Origin: Gambelia wislizenii
Taxonomy: Eukaryota; Chordata; Lepidosauria; Squamata; Crotaphytidae
Assembly: GCA_030847615.1 (NCBI GenBank)
Contig: JAUMIR010000002.1
Span: forward strand, 115,018,309-115,082,308
Direction of reading: 5' to 3'
DNA length: 64,000 bases
Under the pieces are notes generated by a model that saw only the letters and a list, made by a program, of their open reading frames with translations, did no database searches and was not told the DNA's origin. Numbering within the stretch: the first letter of the stretch is position 1; every line of letters begins with the position of its first letter. Both the position numbers and the translations under genes were made by a program. Below are positions 1 to 11,191 of this stretch, piece after piece.

Positions 1-538
1 ACAACATAAACACAGCAAGATTCTTGGTGCCATCTTATATTAGTAATTTTTCAAGACACATTTTATAGCCTTCTTGTGAAACAATTTCATGATTTGCCTT
101 GATTATATTGTCACACAAACATCACACAATCTCTTCCCATAATATGTGCTCCGGTAGAGTTTAACCACATCAGACCTGTATACAGCAAAACCCTAGGCTC
201 TCCTGTGAATACACAGTTCAGGTATGACTACCAGCATGGGTTTTCTGGGGACAATCAAATATGAGCTGAAGAGAATTTGCTCCCCAAAATTCTACTCAGC
301 ATGATCTTCAGCAAATTTGTATGGTCAATATTCAACAGAGTTTCTTTGAACTGGCCAAATGTGTGCTGATGATGTGAAGTCTGTCTTTGATAACTAAGGA
401 AACTTAATATGAATATTGGCTATGACATCAGTATTTATCATCTATAACAATGGTAGTGTTCATCATTATGTTGAGTTCTTAATATCAAATGTTGCCAACA
501 GTTAATCTGCAATTGCTTATGCTTCCAAGAGTCGGTTT
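1..538. other. AT-rich stretch, nothing recognised
   Basis: I see no open reading frame, repeat or splice-flanked coding segment that I can support here. It is ordinary AT-rich intergenic sequence. Confidence 0.6.
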
Positions 539-873
539 ACACAGCAGATTTATTACGGCAACTTGCGGTTTAATTATTTTCCGCAGCTGTGCCAGTCAGG
601 TTTTTTTTCTAATTATGTCGCTTTGAAGTTCAGACTTGAATAAGTGTGGGGGGTGTGGCCTCCCAAGCAGACAAAGGCTGTATGGGGAAGGACTTAGGGC
701 AAGACTCACAGACTCTGCCCAAATAGTAGGGGGGAAAGATCAAAGTACAGTAGTGGCTCTGTGTGTCTCTGTAAATCTGCCTGTAAATGAACTCACTCCG
801 TAAAGCAGAGGGAGAGTAATCTCTCTGCTAAAAGACCTTGCTGCCATGCCTTGGATCGCAAATTTTTCCAGCT

Positions 874-909
<36 letters not shown>

Positions 910-1458
910 CCTCCCTCCCTCCCCCAAGCAGAGAGAGAGAGGGGGGGGAAATAGCAGTTCAGCTTGCTACAGCCCTTTGTGAAATAGTTTCTCTCCCTCC
1001 CCCGTGCACAGGATAAAAGCTGACGAACGAGCTTTTACATACTTTCAAAACAGCAGAGAAGATGAGAAGGAATGCTCCCTGAATGAAAGTTGTTGGGAAT
1101 CCTTTATTTTTTGCCAACTGGCTCGCAAAATAGCAGACAGGATTTTTGCAAGTTTCTTCTCTAATGGCTACTGTCTTTGCCTCCTCCCTGCCCCTCTTTT
1201 AAGCGCACCCCTGCATCATCAACCAGTCACAATGCAGCTGTGCTTTAACCCTTAGCGGAATGCTAGTTCACACTGCCAATAAAGCACTACATTGCAAATA
1301 TTCCTGCAAAAATAGCGACATCCCCTGGCACGCTATATTTGGGTGTTTTACCTTCCCCCCTTCTGAATGAGGCGATGCTGTGCTGCGATCCGTGGGAACT
1401 ATGAGCTATCTTAGCGGTATATTTAGAGAAATATTTGCCCGTGTAAACAACCCCCAAG
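539..1458. mobile_element. Candidate non-autonomous DNA transposon with short terminal inverted repeats
   Basis: The left edge reads GGTTTACACAGCAGATTT. The right edge, read on the opposite strand, begins GTTTACACGGGCAAATATTT, so roughly 20 bp are imperfectly inverted. The interior holds a CT microsatellite and GC-richer sequence. No convincing target-site duplication was found and no protein is encoded. It could also be two unrelated sequences with a chance match. Confidence 0.35.
875..925. repeat. CT microsatellite and pyrimidine tract
   Basis: About 16 uninterrupted CT dinucleotides run into a C/T-only tract, followed at once by a GA and G-run purine tract. The two together could form a small foldback. 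Confidence 0.9.
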
Positions 1459-1469
1459 TCTCTCCAAAT

Positions 1470-2960
1470 CTTGGTACTCCCTCCAAATCTGACAAACTAC
1501 ATCCACACACTGCCTCTATATAAGCTAGGATACACTGGCTCCCCTGGCTGTGGATCAGGCCCATTGTTCCCCTGTTACCTCGATGAAATTGGCTGGAGTC
1601 CAGATAGGAACATTGGGCCATTGCTGCAGCTGGCATTTTCCTTGCCCTCCTGGCGTCAAGGAAGCTGGCTGTAACATGTGACCAAAGGCACTGTGCAGGT
1701 GACCAGCCTTGGTCACATGTTGCAGGACCTCTTCCTGGACCCAGAAGGGTAAGGACAACCAGCAGCTGGAGTAATGGGCTAGCCTGCTGGGACAGGTTCC
1801 TGAGGACATATGGGGCCCACTCTGTTTTTCCCCAGTGGCAACAGAGTAAACTGGGTAATTTCTTATAATGCTGTACTGGGCCCTATCCCAGCTTGCCCCT
1901 GTCTGAGCCCTGTTTCTGCCCTAGGGATCATAAGGACTGCCCAGAGGCAGACTGGGGCAAAGCCAGTGCCATCTTAATGCATGGGCATGCTGGTCAGTTG
2001 CCCAGAGCCCCATGCTAATCTATGCACAGACCAGAATTTAATAATAATTTCAACTCTCCTGTTAACTCAGTAGGAGATAAATTACAACTTGTGGTGGAGA
2101 GTAGGCATGTCTGCATTTGTGAGAATGGGGAATGGGGAAGATAGAGGGAAATGAGAGGAGGAAGAGGGACAGGAGAGGAGGAAGAGGGACGGGCGGCGAT
2201 GGGGGGAGTCGTGACTTAGGAGCAAAGCAAGGGAGGCACCAGGGAAACCCTGCAAAAAGAGGCAGAAAAGCCAAGCAGCGGCTGAGAAAAGGAAGCTTGA
2301 CCCACCTCCTCAGTTCTGCCTGAAGTGGCTGCCCACACAGCCACGAGCCGCCAAGCAACCCTTCCCTCTCTCTCACACACACACTCTCCAACAGCCCCAC
2401 CCAGAGGGTGCCTCCTTCCAGCCCTCCAGTCTGCGTTCTCTCCCCCTCCCCAGAGGCGGAGGCTGCCCGCTCACGCCCTTCCTCTCTTCTCCTTCTGCCA
2501 TTCCCATTGGCCCAAGGCAGAGACACCGGCTTGCTGGGGAGGAGCCCATCTGAGACATTGCTTTTGCTTCCCCTCCCTCCTTTCCCACACTGGAAGGCGC
2601 TTCTCTCCTCTCTTCTTTTTCATTCTTATCTCTGCTATTTTACACATCATGGATTCTGAAGTCTGGATGGGAAGGGGCTTTGCTCCTAATGAAGCTGTAC
2701 GCCAGGGAGAGGGTCAAAACACTGATTTTGTTGGGGGTGCCAATAAATATACATTTATTTTATCAATTATTTACATTTGTATTCCTGTGAGTGGTTGTGT
2801 AGGCAGGGCCCAGTGCACTGCATTGCCGAGTGGGGTGGGGTGGGTGGGTCTATAATGCTGTTTAGATGGCCCTGGGCAAAGCCCTATGTCGTATGGACTG
2901 TAGAGCTCTCAGATGGGGGCAAGCTGGGGTAAATTGCCCACGTACATAAGGCCATAGATT
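1470..2960. mobile_element. Divergent, interrupted copy of the DNA element seen intact at 42218-42749
   Basis: Blocks at about 1490-1990 and 2850-2955 resemble the 42218 element, including the phrase GACCAGCCTTGGTC and a GGGGGCAAGCTGGG end block. The outer edges are CTACATCCACAC at the left and the complement of GGCCTTATGTACGTGG at the right. The middle (about 2040-2840) is a GC-rich, purine/pyrimidine-skewed stretch that the 42218 copy lacks and is probably an insertion. Open frames there are low-complexity and not gene-like. Confidence 0.4.
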
Positions 2961-4406
2961 CTGTCTCTTCTGCATAACCGTTAGGCAGCCTCAGTGCTCT
3001 TCTCTCAAGTGGTCAAGCCCTGCAGTTTACCTGACAGACTTAATGTCTAACTGTGAGAGTCCCAAGAGGGAACACAGGGTAGTATAGTAATTAAAAGCTT
3101 CCAGCCTTCAAGGTTAAAGGTAAGGAGTGCGGGGGGGGGGACTGCTTCCCTTTCCCTAAAACACTCAAGGCTTCTCTGACCTCTCACCCTCCAGGGACAA
3201 GTTCTTCAGGCCACTGACTTCATGAAAGGCTCATTAATACTAGAGAGGGACCCCTCCCTTCTCAGCACCCCCCTGTAGAGTTTCAACCAGGAGGCCTAAT
3301 TAAAATAAAAGCCAAGAGGATGAGGTTTATGTCTGACTTGAGCCCATTTTGGATGAATACTGACTGATAGGGTCTCATTCCACCTCCCGCAAGCAATCTC
3401 CCAGTTGGATCACCCTAGCAAGAGACTACTTTCCCCACCACCACACCCATTGCCATCACCTTGCTCTCACATTTCCTAATATTGCTTTTGAAATCCATCC
3501 TAGCCTTACAGCTGCAGGGAGTGAGTAAAGCTTGCCTCTGATCCTGCTGGCAGGATGGTTATTGCAGAGGAGGCAGGGAACTATAATTTGAATGCAACTT
3601 AAAAGGAATGAATGAATGTGGGGAGTGGAGGGTGGGGGCAAGATAATGACTGCTTGTTAGCATATGGGTTTCCATGTGTATTTTATGTTGCTGATTCAGC
3701 AAGCCAAAATATGCTTAAATACTCCTGTTCAGCAAACAACAGATTAAGCACTTTTCTAGAATACAGGGGATATCTCTCCCTGGTACCAGCTGCTCTTCCA
3801 GAAACATAATCAGAGCCCTGATCTGGCTGTATTTTTGCATAATTTGCCAGAGTGGTATTAAATTTTCCATAGCTTTCAAGATCTTTAATGTAGGGGCTTA
3901 ATGGTCCAAGGAGTGCCAAAAAAGGTCTGTTTTTAAAGCCAACCTGATGAGGTATTTTTCTCCAGGCTGGCTTTATTAATACTAAAATTGCATTATATTT
4001 AAATAATAAAATGCAAACAAAAGCAGTATCCTTTATTCTTCTAACATCCCAGATACTAAAGAAGAGTTACAGCACTTTCAAGCAGTTCAAACCACCTTTC
4101 TCTGGGACTGTCACTAAAAATTTAAAGCAGTTTAACACCTGTTTAGCCATTATTACCAAGAGAACTGTAGTTCAGCTGAAGTTCTAGAGATTTCTAACAA
4201 AGGACTCTAAAATGCTCTGACAGAACTACATTTCTGTAAAGAGTCTCTTTGAATAACAATAATATCACAATCATCTCCACCACCATCACCCACATGTGCC
4301 TTCCCCTCCATGTATTCAAGTGGATTGCTAAGGGCTTGTCAATATGGACAAAAAACCTTGTACAGTACTCACCTCGTATCCATGGCACAGTTGACACACA
4401 ATGGAG
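2961..4406. other. No feature recognised
   Basis: Short frames only, with a G-run near 3131. No repeat family or exon could be supported. Confidence 0.5.
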
Positions 4407-4622
4407 ATTTTCAGACTACACTGTTATAGTGTTACTATTCCACTTTAACTGCTCTGGCTTCCTGCTGTGGAATTCTGGGGTTTGTAGTTTAGTGAGGCCT
4501 AAAAGCTCTCTGGCTGAGAGTTGCAAATGCTCCTCCCTAAACTGCAAATCCCAGGATTCAACAGGAGGCAGCCATAGCAAATATAGTGGAATAGTAACAC
4601 TATAACAGTGTTGTCTGAAAAT
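4407..4622. mobile_element. Harbinger-like MITE, about 216 bp, palindromic
   Basis: The left end ATTTTCAGACTACACTG is matched by the inverted right end CAGTGTTGTCTGAAAAT. The arms extend through a block resembling TATAGTGTTACTATTCCAC. The centre contains the CAAATCCCAGGATT phrase found in several other MITEs here (10100, 30840, 46110). No coding capacity. The end ATTTTCAGAC is also used by the foldback element at 9270. Confidence 0.75.
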
Positions 4623-6415
4623 CTAGAATGTTTTCGACTATTCACATCTTCACAGCTGTTTCTGCAGGAAACTCTGGAATTATAAGTTCTGCAGTTTGCT
4701 CCACATTTGCAGGGAACACCTGGATTTTTGGCTGTATGGCAGCCGAGGATTAGCCTTGAAACAAAGCCAGGGAGGGACTTCCAGTGGATGGGACTCTGTT
4801 CTCGCACTATATTTTTTTTTCCAATTGTTCACATATCTGGATAAGTGTATCTCTGCTTGTCCAGTAATACAGTACTCTGGGACCAGGTATATTCACTTAT
4901 CCGCATGCATGAGTAAACAGGAAAAAACAAACACTGGAGCAGCCCCAGCCATGTGGCCGGAAGTGGTATGACATATAGCACACCTGATCAGTGTAGGACC
5001 TTCCTTTTACTCGGATGCAGATTACAGTGTTGCAGGCTACTCTAATCTACAACTGGACAAACCCAATGCATGTGGCATTTACAGAGTTGCTGTGGATCTA
5101 AGAAATCCACCACAACTATGAGGTAGGTGTGAGGTTTCCTGCCAGTGTAGACAACCCATAAAATGACTAGAAAGATACTGTAATAAAGGGCAGCTTTTCC
5201 TTTAATCATTGTGTAGAAGAGGGACTTGAGATGGGGCTACTTTTCAGAAAATCACGTCATTATAAATTACATTGGCTAGAATTACACCAGCCAAAATTAT
5301 TTATGGCCTTGACTCCTACAACATCTGGTCACTCTAGGGATTTCTGTTAACTATGACCCTCTAGCAACATTTCCTGAAACATGTCCAGGACACACCAGAG
5401 TGTGAGTAGGTAATGGAAGAGGTCAGCTTCCCAGCAATGTCAACTGCCTCTCATATGAATATAGAGTACTTCATGAGTATCTGGAGCTAAGCAAGGTAAG
5501 TATGCTTGGTGACAAATAAGCCACCTGAAAATGACCCAGACTCCAGAGTCACAGTGATCTCAATAATTTGGTACTTGTTAGAACAATCTGCTGTTTGTTC
5601 ACTCATGCCAGAACATAAGCGTGCTTATTGGAATCCCCACCCATAAGGAAGCAATTGCAGCCAAATTAAAAATGGATTCTTAAGGTACAGCAGACCCCTG
5701 TTCAGAACATTAGGCTAGAAGCAAGCTGGTGGGGAGCCAACTTTTTTCCTCATGACCTATCCCTCTTCATAGTTCAGTTGGGCAGCACACAAACCTTTCA
5801 TCTGAGCCTTGGCTTCAGTTGTGGGGAGAGGGAGCTTTCTTGGCTGTCATCCTTTTGACATGGAACAAATAGCAGGAGTCCAAGAAATGAGTCCGTTGCT
5901 CCTGGTCTCCTTCCTTTATGACTATCAGAGCAAACATATGTAGAATACCTCTGAACATAAGAGCTTCCACACCAATACATTTTGGTGAACGCAGCTTGGT
6001 GTTTGAGAGTGTTTCAGCAAGGCAAATGGAGCCTATTCCCATTAATCACAAATTACAGAGGTATCTCTGGATAATGTCTCTTCTACTTGAGCTCCAGTCA
6101 GATATGTATCATGTTAAGAAAAAAGGTCTTCTTTGTAGAGAGAAACATCCACATATTGCCAGTGCTTGAATAAATTGTACCAGCCAGGTCTCAGAGACAA
6201 AATGCCTCCCTAATCTCCCCCCACCCCATCCTCCACAGCCTAACATTTCTTACCAAGAATTAGTTTCTTCTGCCCACTGGCTTCAGCTCTTCTTTCTCTT
6301 ACCCAGTATTCCGCCCCATGATCAACCTGTGTATTGGATGCTGTTGGATGCTGATAAAGTCCAATTTAAATATGATGTCCTGCATGTATAAAACATGCAT
6401 GTATCAACTCATTTG
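4623..6415. other. No feature recognised
   Basis: Intergenic sequence with short, non-conserved frames on both strands. I see no repeat that I can name. Confidence 0.5.
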
Positions 6416-6765
6416 AAATGTGGTGCTGGAGAAGACTTCTACGGATGCTGTCGACTGCCAAAAAGACAAATAAATGGGTCTTAGAGCAAATCAAGCTTGA
6501 ACTTTCCCTAGAAGCCAAGATGACTAAACTGAGACTGTCATACTTTGGATGTATCATGAGAATACAGGACTCATGAGAAAAGACAATCATGCTTGATAAG
6601 GTAGAAGGCAGTAGGAAAGGAGGAAGACCCTATTACAGATGGATAGACTCAGTCAAGGAAGTCACAGCCCTGAGTCTGCAAGTCCTGAGCAGGGCTGTTG
6701 ATGATAAGGTGGCTTGGAGGTCACCATAAGTTGAAATTGACTTGCCAGCAGTTTACAACAACAAT
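6416..6765 (+). mobile_element. RTE (BovB-type) LINE, 3' end fragment
   Basis: Conceptual translation resembles the C-terminus of RTE-BovB reverse transcriptase: a phrase like LRLSYFGCIMR, then EKTIMLDKVEG, GGRPYYRWIDS and a VAWRS end. The DNA closes with GTTTACAACAACAATGATG, the short A-rich tail expected of these elements. Stops and small indels break the frame, so this is a dead 5'-truncated copy. A related minus-strand end is at 44253-44450. Confidence 0.75.
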
Positions 6766-6868
6766 GATGTATTAAAAGTGTACCTGAGCAGCACCCCATC
6801 TGCCTTGTGCTACAACTAACTTGAGTGGGCTTACCTGTGTGGGTGTGCAGGCCTGGATAGGGTAACCC

Positions 6869-6943
6869 TTGTACTGGTATGTTAACATTGCACATGGAGA
6901 AGGGCAAGGTTGTACTGGTATGTTAACACTGCACATGGAGAAG
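6869..6943. repeat. Tandem duplication, period 41 bp, about 1.8 copies
   Basis: The block starting TTGTACTGGTATGTTAACA occurs at 6869 and again at 6910 with one or two differences, ending both times in CACATGGAGAAG. Confidence 0.85.
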
Positions 6944-6946
6944 CCA

Positions 6947-7934
6947 GCATCTGGTTTAGATGTGATGCCTGATAAGAGATTGTCCATGGACAAGATTTTG
7001 TTGTGTGTTTTTTAAAAAGGCATGGATGGCTTCACATTTTGATTGGGCCTGAAATACATTGTTTCTCAGACTGTAGCCCTATATCTACTGCATGAGAGTA
7101 GGGGTCTAGCTACAGGCAGAATAAAATGAGGGCATTGCCTCTCCCAATGAGAATTCTGCTCCCCTAATGAAATTTCCCTTCAGTAACCAAATTTCTAGCA
7201 TTGCAGAGTGAGACACTGAAAATCACTCACACCTCTTCTATTTGCTGTGTCCACACCCCCTTGGTATTTTTGCCTGCCCCTTTTCTTTGGATGCCCCTAA
7301 ACTGTATTTCTAAATGCTCAACTGCAGTTTTAAGTTACTTCCATGCTAGAAATTTGAGGACTGAAGGAAAAAAATTACAAGAAGGCAGAATTCCTATTGG
7401 AAGGGATGTCCCCATTTTCTCCCTCCATTGCTACATGCTGGTATGAGAATCCCCACATGGAACTTACATCTGAGTAGACACATATAAGCTTGGTTTGTTT
7501 AAGTAGCTGGATGGAGAGTTGCCTCTACACTGGGGGTGGGGAACTGCGGGGCTCTAACTTCCAGCATCCCTGTCCATCCTTCATGGTGGCTGGCAAAGAT
7601 GGAGCTGCAGCCCAACCATATCTGGAGGGCCACTGGTTCCACATCCCATCTGTGCATGTTTCCATGAAGAGGCAGAAAACTAAAGGATGTTTCAGCAGGA
7701 TGCCTACATGAACAAATAAGCTGCTGTCTAGAGAAATGAAAGAAAAGTTGCATCTTGCTCCTTGGACCATGACTAAGTGCATCTCAGCAAACCATGCTCT
7801 AGTTTTTAAAAAAGCCAAAGCCTTAAAGAGCTCTAGTGCAGATCCAAGAAGCAGCTACAAACAGCCCATGAAAAGAATGGAATGAGTGGGTGTGGAGGCA
7901 ATAGCAAAACCCAAGAAGCTATATTGTAAGAACA
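6947..7934. other. Mostly unrecognised; holds one dispersed repeat block (about 7095-7310)
   Basis: The part from about 7095 to 7310 resembles 38548-38717 plus 39796-39825, sharing TAGCTACAGG, CAAGCATTGCAGAG-type and CTGCCCCTTTTCTTTGGATG phrases. It is therefore a dispersed repeat of unknown class. The remainder shows nothing I can support. Confidence 0.5.
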
Positions 7935-8525
7935 CACAACTCCCTTGTTGCAACAGTTTTACTGGCAGCTGGTGCATTTCCGGGCACAATTTAAAATGCT
8001 GGTTTCGACTTACAAAGCCCTCTATGGCTCAGGTCCAGGTTATTTGAAGAAAGGCATTCTCCCTTACAAACCTGCCTGTGTTTTAAGATCTGCTGGGGAG
8101 GCCCTTCTCTCTTGTCCCACCACTCTCACAGGTACATCTGGAGGGGAAACAGGAGAGGACCTCCTCAGTGGATGCCCCCAGGCTCTGGAAATCCTTTCCC
8201 AGTAAAGTTAGACTGGCATTCTCCCTACTTACTTTTTGCAGACAAAGAAAGCCGTTTCTGTGCCGACAGGCCTTTAATGAGTGACTGTATAAGGCCCATC
8301 TCATCTAAGCTGGATATTGCTAATTGTTGTGCTGGTGTGTGTGTGTGTGTGTGTGTGTGTGCAAGCATATGTTTTTAATAATGTATGCTTTAATCTGGTT
8401 TTAATTTTTTTATTGTTTAATCTCATTTTTACTTTTAACAATGTGCTTTTTAATTTGTTTTAAGCTGCTTTGAGCCCTGAACTGTGAAAAGGGTGGGATA
8501 TAAATATAACAAAAACAACAACTTG
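7935..8525 (+). mobile_element. L2-clade LINE, 3' end fragment
   Basis: The translation matches the C-terminal part of the intact L2 protein at 56962: FRAQFKMLVSTYKALYG, then LPYKPACVLRS. It is followed by a 3' tail containing GGGTGGGATATAAATATAAC. The frame is broken after about 85 codons. A GT microsatellite expanded inside the tail. Confidence 0.8.
8335..8361. repeat. GT microsatellite
   Basis: About 13 GT dinucleotides inside the 3' region of the L2 fragment. Confidence 0.95.
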
Positions 8526-8631
8526 TGATTCTATAGACTGATATGAAAGAGCCCTAAAGTGAACTGTTCTTGTTACTCAGAAATACTGTAGTATGCATTT
8601 GTTTCTTACAATCATAGAAACATAGAGTTGG

Positions 8632-9030
8632 TGTCAGGAGTTAGAGACAGAACTCCATTATAAAATGGCCGAACAGCTGCAGAACCATGCTGAATCATAA
8701 TGGCCGACTCCATGAACTACCAAGTCATGCCTAGTCACGCCACTAGAGGGCAATGTCCTGTAGATGTATATATGGGAGAGCTCAGAACAAAGCTCACTTT
8801 CTCCTCTCTTCTTTTCCTGTGAATGCTGAGGCCTGGTGAAGCAGTCTCTCCCTCAATTGTAAATATTTGTATATATTGCAACTGTTTGACTTTGAAGGTA
8901 AAAGTGCCTCCTGCTTATTTGGACATCAAACTCTCTCTGTGTGAGTATTCTTGAGAACGGGTTGCTACTGAGTCTGCTGAGATAGTTTTTGGCTTCTGCT
9001 GGGAATTGAGTGTTCTATCATCCTCTGACA
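8632..9030. mobile_element. Solo LTR (family B), 399 bp
   Basis: The block begins TGTCAGGAG and ends CTCTGACA, with the TG...CA termini of an LTR. It is flanked by GTTGG at the left and GTTAG at the right, a 5-bp duplication with one mismatch. A TATA-like stretch (GTATATATGGG) lies near 8766. No internal retroviral or Gypsy coding sequence is adjacent, so it is a recombined solo LTR. Confidence 0.8.
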
Positions 9031-9269
9031 GTTAGAAGTGACCACAAGGGCCATCCAGTTCAACCCCCTGCCATGCAGGATTACCCAATCAAAGCATGCC
9101 CGACAGTTGGCCATCCAGCCTCTTTTTAAAAACCTCCAAAGAAGGAGACTACACTACACTACAAGGCAGCATATCCCACTGCCAAACAGCTCTTATTGTC
9201 AATAAGTTCTTCCTAATGTTTAGGTGGACTCTCTTTTCCTGTAGTTTGAACCCATTGCTCTGTGTCCTA

Positions 9270-9600
9270 GGAGATTTTCAGACAGGCAAAAATCGCTCTT
9301 TGCCGCGCGAGCAGCCTCCCGAAACTGCTGCGCGGCAAGGGTCTTCTTCGGACGACGCTGTGCCTCTGGCGAAACCGTCCGTGTCACTTCCGTGAAGCTT
9401 GGGACGGCTCCGCGTCATATTTCAAGCACGGAGGCTGCCCGTGATTGAAATATGACGCGGAGCCGTCCCAAGCTTCATGGAAGTGACACGGACGGTTTCG
9501 CCAGAGGCACAGCGTCGTCCGAAGAAGACCCTTGCCGCGCAGCAGTTTCGGGAGGCTGCTCGCGCGGCAAAGAGCGATTTTTGCCTGTCTGAAAATGTCC
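9270..9600. mobile_element. Foldback Harbinger-like MITE, 331 bp near-perfect palindrome
   Basis: The two arms of about 162 bp are inverted copies of each other with only a few mismatches. Ends are GGAGATTTTCAGACAGGC at the left and, read inverted, GGACATTTTCAGACAGGC at the right. The flanking trinucleotide CTA is duplicated (9267-9269 and 9601-9603), and removing the element restores the CR1 sequence. A 3-bp duplication with GG-starting ends suits PIF/Harbinger, though TTA or TAA is more typical. The arms are unusually rich in intact CpG, which suggests a recent insertion. Confidence 0.85.
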
Positions 9601-9995
9601 CTAGTCTCTGGAGCAGCAAAAAACAAGTTTGCTCCATCCTCAGTATGACATCCTTTCAAATATTTAAACATGGCTATCATGTCCCCTCTTAACCTTCTCT
9701 TTTCCAGGCTAAATACATAGAATCCACAACAGAGTATTACAGGCTCCACATTTAAATATTTTAAATGTTTTATATTTAGAGATCCTGCTCTCCTGTGAAC
9801 AGTACAATTAGAAGCAAGCAGTGGAGGCTCATGGCTGTAACACAGGGAGCACCTCCCCACCCCCACCATTGCAGCATAAGTTCCTATCCTCCTCTGATCA
9901 TGGGATGGATGCTCTTGGCTACCACATTCATCAGGCACCCTGACAAGTTCTTGTACCATGGAAAAGAGTGGTCTACAGGAAGATTTGACCAATGG

Positions 9996-10192
9996 ATCTT
10001 TAACAGTACACAATTATAATGCTATGATACCAACTTAACGTCCTATAGAATCCTGGGATTTGCAGTTTAGGGAGAGGCTTTCAGAATTGTCAGCTAGTAC
10101 CTCACCAAATTGCAAACCCCAGGATTGCATAGGATGCAGCTATGGGAACTAAAGTGGAACCATAGCACTATAACTATGTAGTGTGAAAGGTC
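9996..10192. mobile_element. MITE, about 197 bp
   Basis: The left end CTTTAACAGTACACAATTAT pairs with the inverted right end CTTTCACACTACATAGTTAT. The interior GAATCCTGGGATTTGCAGTT is mirrored by AAACCCCAGGATTGCATAGG. It is the same family style as 30705-30915 and 45983-46206. Confidence 0.7.
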
Positions 10193-10274
10193 TGCAGGTA
10201 AGGCCTGAGGAAGCAAAGTGTTGCTATGCCAGCAGACTGCATAGTTATGTTACTATGATTCTCCTTTCTGTTGT

Positions 10275-10560
10275 AACTTTGAAGGTACGGGTCACTGTCC
10301 CCCTCACCATATCCATGGGAGATGCATTCCTGGACTTACCATTTATAAGTGAAACCATAGATAATAGCAAACCCTATTAAAATAAAGGACTTCCAGTACA
10401 AACATACCATAGAGTTGGGTTGGAGGACCTAGCAATTCCTAGAGAGGTAACCTCTCTAGGTATTTTACAGTGTAACTCTACTGTATGTGTCCCCATTTTT
10501 TCAGCCATGGATAACTGAAACTGCAGATATTGGTTCTGTGGATGGGTGTGTGTGTTACCA
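10275..10560. mobile_element. Possible Tigger/mariner-type DNA transposon remnant
   Basis: The phrases CATATCCATGGGAGATGCATT and, at the other side, CATGGATAACTGAAACTGCAG resemble the ends of non-autonomous Tigger elements known from other vertebrates. No transposase frame survives. The family call is from memory of the motif only. Confidence 0.4.
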
Positions 10561-11102
10561 TGTCCTGCATCCCCTCCCTATAATATTTCATAATTGGAAG
10601 TAGACCATAAGTAGACCAGGGTGGACCAAAAAGTAAGGTCAAATGGAGGTCACCAGGACCTGAGGAAGGTGTTGTGGAAATATACCAACAGACACACCCA
10701 AGATAGGTTTAAGTGAAGCTCCTAGTAAATATGCCATTAAGGTGCTGTGTGCTAATCCCATCTTGGGCACCCTCAGCGATGGGTCACACGTCACAAAGAA
10801 ACAAGTGACCAAAACAACTATTATCCTTAGGAAATATCCCTCTGTACCCTCTCCTGCCCTACAACGCGAAGCTTGTCATACCCCCATCAATTTCTTTTTC
10901 TCATCCATTAACAGCAATCAGCAGAGTCTCAGTTTCCTTTGTTTAAATGGTGGGAAACCCATCTAAGCTTTGCTCTAAGCCCAAATACCCCTTCAGGACA
11001 TGAAATACAGTATAAATATTAGTCACCAAACAATAGCAAAGTGTAGATTTTCCTTGTTTTTTCCCCAGGCTGTGAGGCCGTGTTCTGGAATAGTTTCTTT
11101 CT

Positions 11103-11137
11103 GATGTTTCGCCTGCATCTGTGGCTGGCATCCTCAG
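11103..11137 (-). ncRNA. Hammerhead-ribozyme-like core, left arm of copy A
   Basis: On the minus strand the core reads CTGAGGA, one extra T, GCC, a 12-base loop, GGC, GAAAC, ATC. This fits the hammerhead pattern CUGANGA - stem II - GAAA - UH. The one deviation is A where G would pair with C before the cleavage site (ATC instead of GTC), consistent with CpG decay. Confidence 0.5.
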
Positions 11138-11156
11138 AGAATGGTTGGGTAGGACT

Positions 11157-11191
11157 CTGAAGATGCCAGCCACAGATGCAGGCAAAACGTC
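11157..11191 (+). ncRNA. Hammerhead-ribozyme-like core, right arm of copy A (damaged)
   Basis: The core reads CTGAAGA, T, GCC, loop, GGC, AAAAC, GTC. The conserved G of GAAA is replaced by A, which should abolish self-cleavage. CUGANGA and GUC are intact. Confidence 0.45.

Larger units (their letters stand above)
8611..9712 (-). mobile_element. CR1 LINE 3' end, minus strand, interrupted by two later insertions
   Basis: Read on the minus strand, the pieces 8611-8631, 9031-9269 and 9601-9712 rebuild the same CR1 3' region that is uninterrupted at 45300-45670. The closing TCTATGATT-type end is at 8611. A solo LTR (8632-9030) and a foldback DNA element (9270-9600) were inserted after the CR1, because removing both restores its continuity. 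Confidence 0.85.

Noticed and set aside
2062..2855. Overlapping reading frames of up to 176 codons on both strands in GC-rich DNA
   Set aside because: Composition-driven: proline, serine and arginine-rich low-complexity translations, no domain, no splice context, and frames open simultaneously on both strands.
9384..10013. 209-codon minus-strand frame
   Set aside because: It runs through CR1 remnant, the foldback MITE and unrelated flank; it is a chimera of repeats, not a gene.
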